From contig NZ_LR733313.1 in assembly GCF_902506295.1 (NCBI RefSeq), positions 186,001 through 250,000 on the forward strand: a DNA stretch of 64,000 nucleotides, written 5' to 3'. The notes under the pieces were generated by a model. The model saw nothing but the letters and a program-made list of their open reading frames with translations, had not been told where the DNA came from and did no database searches. Source of the DNA: Luteimonas sp. 9C (lineage in GTDB: Bacteria; Pseudomonadota; Gammaproteobacteria; Xanthomonadales; Xanthomonadaceae). Position 1 is the stretch's first letter. The number at the start of each line of letters is the position of its first letter. Both the position numbers and the translations under genes were made by a program. Shown here in pieces: positions 59,211 to 64,000 of this stretch.

Positions 59211-59933
59211 ATGTCCGCCCCCGTCCGACTGGCCAAACGCGTCTCCGAACTCGTCCGCTGCTCGCGCAGCGAAGCCGAGCAGTACATCGAGGGCGGCTGG
59301 GTGTCGGTCGATGGCCGCGTCGTGGACATGCCGCAGCACATGGTGACCACCGAAGCCGTCGAGCTCGACGCCGCCGCGCGCCTCGCGGTCGCCGAACCGG
59401 CGACGATCCTGTTCCACAAGCCGGCCGGCCTCGATGCGTTCGCTACCTCCGACGCCGCCCTCGCCTACGTCGATGCCACCACGCGCTGGAGCGAGGACCC
59501 CACCGAGGTGCGTCTGCTGCAGCGGCACTTCCACCGGCTGACACCGCTCGCGCCGCTGGAACCCGAAGCCAGTGGCCTGATCGTGCTGAGCCAGGACGGT
59601 CGCGTGTGGCGGCGCCTGACCGAAGATCTCGACGGCATCGAACAGGAATACGTGGTCGAAGTGACCGGCGAGATGCCGTTCTATGGCCTGCAGCGGCTCA
59701 AGCACGGCCTGCAGTACGACGGCCACACGCTGCCGCCCTGCAAGGTCAGCTGGCAGAACGAGGTGCGCCTGCGCTTCGCCATCAAGGGCGTGCGGCCGGG
59801 ACAGCTGCGCGACATGTGCGCGCAGGTCGGACTGGGTGTGGTCTGGATCCGCCGACTGCGTATCGGGCGCGTGGCACTTTCGAAGATGCCGGTCGGTGCG
59901 TGGCGTTACCTGCCGGTGGAAGACCGATTCTGA
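59211..59933 (+). CDS. RsuA/RluF-type pseudouridine synthase, altered catalytic residue
   Basis: A 240-residue protein with an S4 RNA-binding domain (about 5-50; RLAKRVSELVRCSRSEAEQYIEGGWV) and a RsuA/RluB/RluF-type pseudouridine synthase domain. Where active enzymes have GRLDxxTSGLLL with the catalytic Asp, this one reads APLEPEASGLIVLSQDG with Glu at 117. The rest of the fold (EQEYVVEVTGE, GHTLPPCKVSW, GQLRDMCAQVGL) is kept. It could be a catalytically poor or RNA-binding-only paralogue, or use Glu instead. Start ATG 59211 gives MSAPVRLAKRVSEL. Confidence 0.85.
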   Translation: MSAPVRLAKRVSELVRCSRSEAEQYIEGGWVSVDGRVVDMPQHMVTTEAVELDAAARLAVAEPATILFHKPAGLDAFATSDAALAYVDATTRWSEDPTEVRLLQRHFHRLTPLAPLEPEASGLIVLSQDGRVWRRLTEDLDGIEQEYVVEVTGEMPFYGLQRLKHGLQYDGHTLPPCKVSWQNEVRLRFAIKGVRPGQLRDMCAQVGLGVVWIRRLRIGRVALSKMPVGAWRYLPVEDRF

Positions 59934-60179
59934 GCGCCGCGCACGCCGCCACGGCCGCCGCGCGGCCCCGGTGGGATCCGCCGCCGCGCGGCGCGTCGGA
60001 TGCGTGGCGGACTGCCGCGGACACGGGGTCGAGCCTGCGCCCCGCGGCACACCGTGTTGCGGTTGCGCGGCCCGCTGCGGGCGCAGCCTGAATCCTGCAT
60101 CGCGGACCGCGCATGGCTTCACCCGCGCCGGTCCGGCTGCCGGTATCGTCTGGCGTCCCGATCGACCGAACCGCCCCCC

Positions 60180-60521
60180 ATGTCCCACCAGCACAAGACC
60201 ACCCTGCGCCAGGCCAACGCGGCGCTCACCCGGGGCGATATCGACGGATTTCTCGCGTACTGCACCGACGACATCCAGTGGACGACGGTCGGTGCATCCA
60301 CCCTCGACGGCAAGGCCGCCGTACGTGCGTGGATGGTCGACGCCTACGTCGAGCCGCCGCAGTTCACGGTCGACCATCTGATCGCCGAGGACGATTTCGT
60401 CATCGCGCTGGGCAGCCTCACCGTGCGGCAGGCGGATGGCGTCGAGACGCGCTATGCCTATTCCGACGTCTGGCGCTTCCACGACGGCAGGATGGCCGAG
60501 CTGCGCGCCTTCGTGATCTGA
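60180..60521 (+). CDS. SnoaL-like (NTF2-fold) protein
   Basis: A 113-residue cone-shaped alpha+beta protein (LRQANAALTRGDIDGFLAYCTDDIQWTTVG; YAYSDVWRFHDGRMAELRAFVI; landmarks). SnoaL-like proteins are isomerases, hydrolases or plain binding proteins; the substrate is not predictable. The 246-bp gap before it (59934-60179) is GC-rich with no supported gene. Confidence 0.88.
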   Translation: MSHQHKTTLRQANAALTRGDIDGFLAYCTDDIQWTTVGASTLDGKAAVRAWMVDAYVEPPQFTVDHLIAEDDFVIALGSLTVRQADGVETRYAYSDVWRFHDGRMAELRAFVI

Positions 60522-60540
60522 CGCGCGACCGCGTCGCGCG

Positions 60541-61140
60541 CTACTCCGCCGCAGGCACTTTCCTGGCCGGCCGCCGTCGACGCGCGGCCTTCGGTGGCGG
60601 GCTCGCGGCGTCGGCATCGGCATCCGCCGCGACTTCGCCGTCCTCGTCCTTGGCGGCCGCCATCGCTTCGGGTTCGAGTTCCTCGACGCTGCGGTTGAGC
60701 CGCAGGAACACGCCCCAGCCGACCAGCAGCAGCGCGGCGGTCGCGCCGATCGCAGCGGCGTAGGGCAACTGTTCGGGGGCCTCGTGCAGCAGGCGGAACA
60801 CGGCGACCAAGGTTTCGATCGACAGCGCCACCACCAGCACCACCATGAAACGCGACAGGAAGCGGCGCACGCGCGTCGGCCCGCTGATCTTGACCTCGCG
60901 CCGCACCTCTTCCTCGAACACCGTCTGCGCCAGTTCGAAGGCCACCAGCGCGATCGTGACGATGCCGATCGCGTCGAGCACCGAGTCGAAGCGTGCACGC
61001 AGATCCAGCGTCCGGGACGGGGCGAGCGCGCCCCACATCTCGACCGCCGCCAAGCCGACCAGCGCGGCGCCCGCACACAGGAACAGGACGATCACGGCGA
61101 GATAGCCGGCGGCAAACAGGCGTTCGATCAGGCGCGTCAT
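60541..61140 (-). CDS. Four-span membrane protein of unknown function
   Basis: A 199-residue protein with four predicted spans (about 10-34, 55-75, 97-118 and 127-147; e.g. AVIVLFLCAGAALVGLAAVEMW). The loop EEEVRREVKISGPTRVRRFLSRF is strongly charged, and the C-terminal tail is acidic then basic and low-complexity (AADADADAASPPPKAARRRR). The loop pattern resembles small proteobacterial proteins of the phosphate-starvation PsiE type, but I do not assign it. Convergent with the SnoaL-like gene. Confidence 0.7.
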   Translation of the reverse strand: MTRLIERLFAAGYLAVIVLFLCAGAALVGLAAVEMWGALAPSRTLDLRARFDSVLDAIGIVTIALVAFELAQTVFEEEVRREVKISGPTRVRRFLSRFMVVLVVALSIETLVAVFRLLHEAPEQLPYAAAIGATAALLLVGWGVFLRLNRSVEELEPEAMAAAKDEDGEVAADADADAASPPPKAARRRRPARKVPAAE

Positions 61141-61192
61141 GGGCGGCGACTCTCGGGGGTGGACGAACGGGGCCGGCGACGGCCTCTGCGGG

Positions 61193-61759
61193 TCAGCTGC
61201 GGGGCATCGGATCCTGCGAGCGCTGCGGCGTGTCGACCAGCTTGTCGACGGGATACGCCATCGCGCGGGCCTGATCGATGAGCCGGCCGCGGATCTGCGG
61301 ATCGAGCTGCGGCTCGCGCGAGAGGATCCACAGATAGTCGCGGCCGGGTGACCCGACCATCGCCCAGCGGTAGTCCGCCTCGTCGAGCGCGATCACCCAG
61401 TAATCGCCCCAGACCATCGGCAACCACGACAGCCATTGCGGCGCGAACCGGACCTTCAGCGTCGACGTTCTGCCATCGACCACGCGTGCCACGCCGCGCG
61501 CCTCGTCGAAACTGCCGTCCTTGTGGCGGCACCGGTTGACCACGGCCACCGTGCCATCGGCATTGACGCTGTATTCGGCGGTGGTGTCGGCCACGCACTT
61601 GCGCTGGAAGAACATCGGCAGATGCGCCTGCTCGTACCAGGTGCCGGCGTAGCGCGCGAGATCGACGGCCGCCACTGGGGTGTTCGGACGCGCAGGCACA
61701 TCGGCGCCCGCAGCGGGTGCCGACAGGCCGGCCGCGATCAGCAAGGTCAGAAGGCGCAT
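61193..61759 (-). CDS. Bacterial lipocalin (Blc-like)
   Basis: A 188-residue exported lipocalin with signal peptide (MRLLTLLIAAGLSAPAAGA) but no lipobox Cys, so it is probably soluble in the periplasm rather than outer-membrane anchored like E. coli Blc. Motif 1 is YAGTWYEQAHLP, then CVADTTAEYSV, WLSWLPMVWGDYWVIALDEADY and GSPGRDYLWILSREP. Lipocalins of this type bind lysophospholipids or fatty acids. The start at 61759 opens the signal peptide. It is 52 nt before the membrane-protein gene. Confidence 0.93.
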   Translation of the reverse strand: MRLLTLLIAAGLSAPAAGADVPARPNTPVAAVDLARYAGTWYEQAHLPMFFQRKCVADTTAEYSVNADGTVAVVNRCRHKDGSFDEARGVARVVDGRTSTLKVRFAPQWLSWLPMVWGDYWVIALDEADYRWAMVGSPGRDYLWILSREPQLDPQIRGRLIDQARAMAYPVDKLVDTPQRSQDPMPRS

Positions 61760-61953
61760 GGTCCACTCCGGATCAAAGACGCGATTCTCCCGCCGCGCGG
61801 CGTGCGGACGGCGTGAGCTGCCGGCGTTTCGACCCATGGGGCGCTGACGCCCTGGACCCGCCGCGGAGACGCCAGCGCGACGTATTGCGCCCGCCACGCG
61901 GTTTTCACCGCTCCGGTGGCCTGCTGTCGGCACCGTTCACGAGAGCGCCGCCC

Positions 61954-62433
61954 ATGACCGCGAAGAACACGATCTGCCTGTGGTTCGACGGCACCGCGCT
62001 CGACGCGGCCACGTTCTACGCGGCGACGTTTCCCGACAGCGCGGTCCACGCCGTGCACGCCGCACCGGGCGACTACCCCGACGGCAAGGCGGGCGATCCC
62101 ATCACCGTCGAGTTCACCGTCTGCGGGGTGCCGTGCATCGGCCTCAATGGCGGACCGCATTTCCCGCAGACCGAAGCGTTCTCGTTCCAGATCGCCACCG
62201 ACGACCAGGCCGAGACCGACCGGCTGTGGCATGCGATCGTCGACAACGGCGGCGCGGAAAGCGAATGCGGCTGGTGCAAGGACCGCTGGGGCGTGAACTG
62301 GCAGATCACCCCCAGGGTACTCATCGAGGCCATCACGCACGACGACCGCGCAGCGGCGGCGCGGGCCTTCGACGCGATGATGACGATGCGCAAGATCGAC
62401 ATCGCGGCGATCGAGGCTGCCGTTCGCGGCTGA
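61954..62433 (+). CDS. VOC-superfamily protein (PhnB/3-demethylubiquinone methyltransferase-like)
   Basis: A 159-residue vicinal-oxygen-chelate fold protein of the type often mislabelled 3-demethylubiquinone-9 3-methyltransferase. Landmarks: CLWFDGTALDAATFYAATFPDS, ITVEFTVCGVPCIGLNGGP, FSFQIATDDQAETDRLWHAI and CGWCKDRWGVNWQI. Function unknown. The following 279 bp (62434-62712) hold no supported gene. Confidence 0.9.
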   Translation: MTAKNTICLWFDGTALDAATFYAATFPDSAVHAVHAAPGDYPDGKAGDPITVEFTVCGVPCIGLNGGPHFPQTEAFSFQIATDDQAETDRLWHAIVDNGGAESECGWCKDRWGVNWQITPRVLIEAITHDDRAAAARAFDAMMTMRKIDIAAIEAAVRG

Positions 62434-62712
62434 CGCGGGCGCACGGCCGATCGTGACGGGTTGCGGTTGCCGCACGATGAGCCGCCCTCTGCACGCGCGG
62501 CGGCGCCGCTGATCGCAGCAGCGTGCAATGCGCGATCCGCTCGCGGTTCCAGCCGCCTGGCGCGATGCCGCGTTACGCGTCGGAGCGCAGCCGGAACGCG
62601 CCCCAATGCCGCCACGTGCATTGCGCCAGGCCTCGCCTGGCAGGTTCGCATCGGTTTATCCGTTGTCCTCCGGGATGCGGCAATGCTCTGCCCGCCTGTC
62701 CTGGAGTGCTGC

Positions 62713-63468
62713 GTGTCTCAACCCGATCTGCGTCCGACTCTCATGCGGGACGCGCCAGCGCCCAACCGCAGTGCGTTTTTTCCTGCGATGGCATTGCTGT
62801 TGCTCGCGGCCGTGCTCGCCGGCTTCTGGAACACGTTCTTCTTCCGCGATGCAGCCAGCGGACCGCTCGCCTTGCATCTGCAGATCCACGGCGGTGTGGT
62901 GACGGCGTGGTTCGCGCTGTTCGCCGTCCAGAGCCTGCTGGTCGCGAATGCCCGTATCGCCCTGCACCGCAGGCTCGGCGTCCTCGGTGCTGTGCTCGCG
63001 CTCTGCGTCGTGGTGACTTCGCTGGGGACGCTCGCGCAGCTCGTGCAGAGCTGGCGCGCACAGGGCGTCGATGTGGCGGCGCAGCGTTCGCTGCTCAGCC
63101 TGATTCTTTGGGGCGATCTTGGCGCGCTGACTGCCTACGGCGTGTTGCTCGTGCGCGGCCTGTGGCTGCGCCGTCGATCCGACGCGCACCGGCGCCTGAT
63201 GCTGCTGGCCTCGCTGGCGATCATCTCGCCTGCGCTGATCCGCCTCGCCGATCTGCCAGTCTTCGGCCGACTCGACGGCGTATTTGTGACGATCGGCGGC
63301 CTGCTGGCCCTAGTGATCGCAGTGGTGGTCCACGACCTGGCCACGCTGCGCCGAATCCATCACGAAACGCTGTGGGGCGTACCGTTCTTCCTCGTCGTCC
63401 ATCTGGCGCCGGCGTTTCTGATGCCGGGCACCGCGGCGGACACGTGGCTGCTCGCGGTGCTCTGGTAG
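62713..63468 (+). CDS. Multi-span membrane protein of unknown function
   Basis: A 251-residue protein with about seven hydrophobic segments (e.g. FPAMALLLLAAVLAGFWNTFFF, LGVLGAVLALCVVVTSLGTLA, LILWGDLGALTAYGVLLVRGLWL; landmarks). A histidine in LALHLQIHGGVVTAW and others in HETLWGVPFFLVVHLAPAF recall heme- or quinone-associated small membrane proteins, but no family is assigned. The GTG at 62713 is used because GGAG lies 8 nt upstream; an internal ATG at about 62743 is an alternative. Confidence 0.7.
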   Translation: MSQPDLRPTLMRDAPAPNRSAFFPAMALLLLAAVLAGFWNTFFFRDAASGPLALHLQIHGGVVTAWFALFAVQSLLVANARIALHRRLGVLGAVLALCVVVTSLGTLAQLVQSWRAQGVDVAAQRSLLSLILWGDLGALTAYGVLLVRGLWLRRRSDAHRRLMLLASLAIISPALIRLADLPVFGRLDGVFVTIGGLLALVIAVVVHDLATLRRIHHETLWGVPFFLVVHLAPAFLMPGTAADTWLLAVLW

Positions 63469-63598
63469 CGTATCCGGTCATCGGGTCCGTGCCACGCCGG
63501 ACATGACGACCAGCACTCGCAACGTCTTACGGTCGCGACGCTATGATCCGTCGGCATGGCGGGCATGGTGCCGGGCCACGAACGAAAAGGGCATGGTC

Positions 63599-64000
63599 AT
63601 GGGTCTCGTACAGGCGGTGGCGGGTGCGGTCAGCGGCGTGCTGGCGGACCAGTGGCAGGATTTCTACACGGTGCCCGCGGGACTGCCGTCCACGGCGGCA
63701 CTGTTCGCGGCGGTGCCGCAGGGCACCAACGCCGGACGCGGTTCGAACACGCGCGGCTCGTCGAACATCATCACCAACGGCTCGAAGATCGTCGTGCCCG
63801 AGGGCTACGGCCTGCTGCTGATGCAGGACGGTGCGATCACCGCGTTCGTCGCCGAACCCGGCGGCTACGAGTGGCGCTCGGACGACCTCAACTCCAAGTC
63901 GATCTTCGCCGGCGACGGCCTGGTCTCGACCTTCATCACCCAGAGCTGGGAGCGCTTCAAGTTCGGCGGCCAACCGGGCTCGCAGCAGGCGGCGTTCTTC
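63599..64000 (+). CDS. SPFH-domain protein, N-terminal part (cut by window edge)
   Basis: 134 codons of a protein starting MGLVQAVAGAVSGVLADQWQDFYTVPAG and continuing with GSNIITNGSKIVVPEGYGLLLMQDG and AFVAEPGGYEWRS, then NSKSIFAGDG (landmarks). This is the opening of bacterial SPFH/virion-core-like proteins of the YdjI type, which scaffold membrane or stress assemblies and are often followed by a zinc-ribbon protein. The second ATG of ATGGTCATG is chosen because AAAAGGG lies ~8 nt upstream. The 130-bp gap before it shows nothing. Confidence 0.82.
   Translation, partial: MGLVQAVAGAVSGVLADQWQDFYTVPAGLPSTAALFAAVPQGTNAGRGSNTRGSSNIITNGSKIVVPEGYGLLLMQDGAITAFVAEPGGYEWRSDDLNSKSIFAGDGLVSTFITQSWERFKFGGQPGSQQAAFF

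Overview
The window is about 69% GC by eye and densely packed with genes. Its gene order and proteins point to a gammaproteobacterium of the Xanthomonadaceae/Lysobacteraceae (Lysobacter or Luteimonas type): rpfG next to lysS and prfB, rpfE between recJ and greA, the hrcA-grpE-dnaK-dnaJ-dapB-carAB block, and a fur-bamE-ratB-ratA-smpB-ssrA block. The genus is inference. No phage, IS element, CRISPR array or rRNA operon is visible, so this looks like core chromosome with a lineage-specific right half.

Region 1 (1-23.5 kb) is conserved housekeeping, mostly on the minus strand. It begins with the start of rpfG (cut by the window edge), then lysS and prfB with a textbook programmed +1 frameshift. 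A divergent membrane diguanylate cyclase is followed by a secreted PPC-repeat protein. Next comes a tight carA-carB-greA-rpfE-recJ transcription unit (read right to left), then dapB, then a 731-bp non-coding gap that holds a cluster of DnaA boxes. The heat-shock set hrcA-grpE-dnaK-dnaJ, divergent recN, and fur close the region.

Region 2 (23.5-30.7 kb) is an envelope and ribosome-rescue block: bamE, ratB-ratA, smpB, a CHASE/PAS histidine kinase and tmRNA (tag ANDDNYALAA, with clear promoter and terminator). It continues with mntP behind a yybP-ykoY manganese riboswitch, a glycine-zipper protein, tRNA-Ser(TGA) and a LysR regulator.

Region 3 (30.8-39.1 kb) carries serS, two tandem TonB-like genes, the serC-pheA-aroA amino-acid operon, and the divergent periplasmic methionine-sulfoxide repair pair msrPQ with a tiny antisense membrane peptide gene at its end.

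Region 4 (39.1-48.1 kb) has a lipid/storage-granule flavour: an FHA protein, a PHA-system protein, a patatin phospholipase, a phasin, a membrane-tethered Mrr-like protein, a two-domain reductase resembling bacterial fatty acyl-CoA reductases, an acyl-CoA-binding protein, a TetR regulator and a TPR protein.

Region 5 (48.1-64 kb) is a mosaic of small operons: a REPIN, tRNA-Val(CAC), a transglutaminase plus HEIGH metallopeptidase pair, tandem TenA_E/TenA_C genes, GST, SlyD-like PPIase, DUF188, rlmF, a secreted Cys protein, DUF4126, an orphan ParB-like protein, a bacterial TrmY homologue, DUF1456, a pseudouridine synthase with an altered catalytic position, a SnoaL-like protein, a lipocalin, a VOC protein, membrane proteins, and the start of an SPFH protein cut by the right edge.

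The best candidates for something under-described are the acyl-CoA reductase/ACBP/TetR locus with its patatin-phasin neighbours, the DnaA-box cluster upstream of dnaJ/dapB, the paired TenA genes, and the degenerate pseudouridine synthase.
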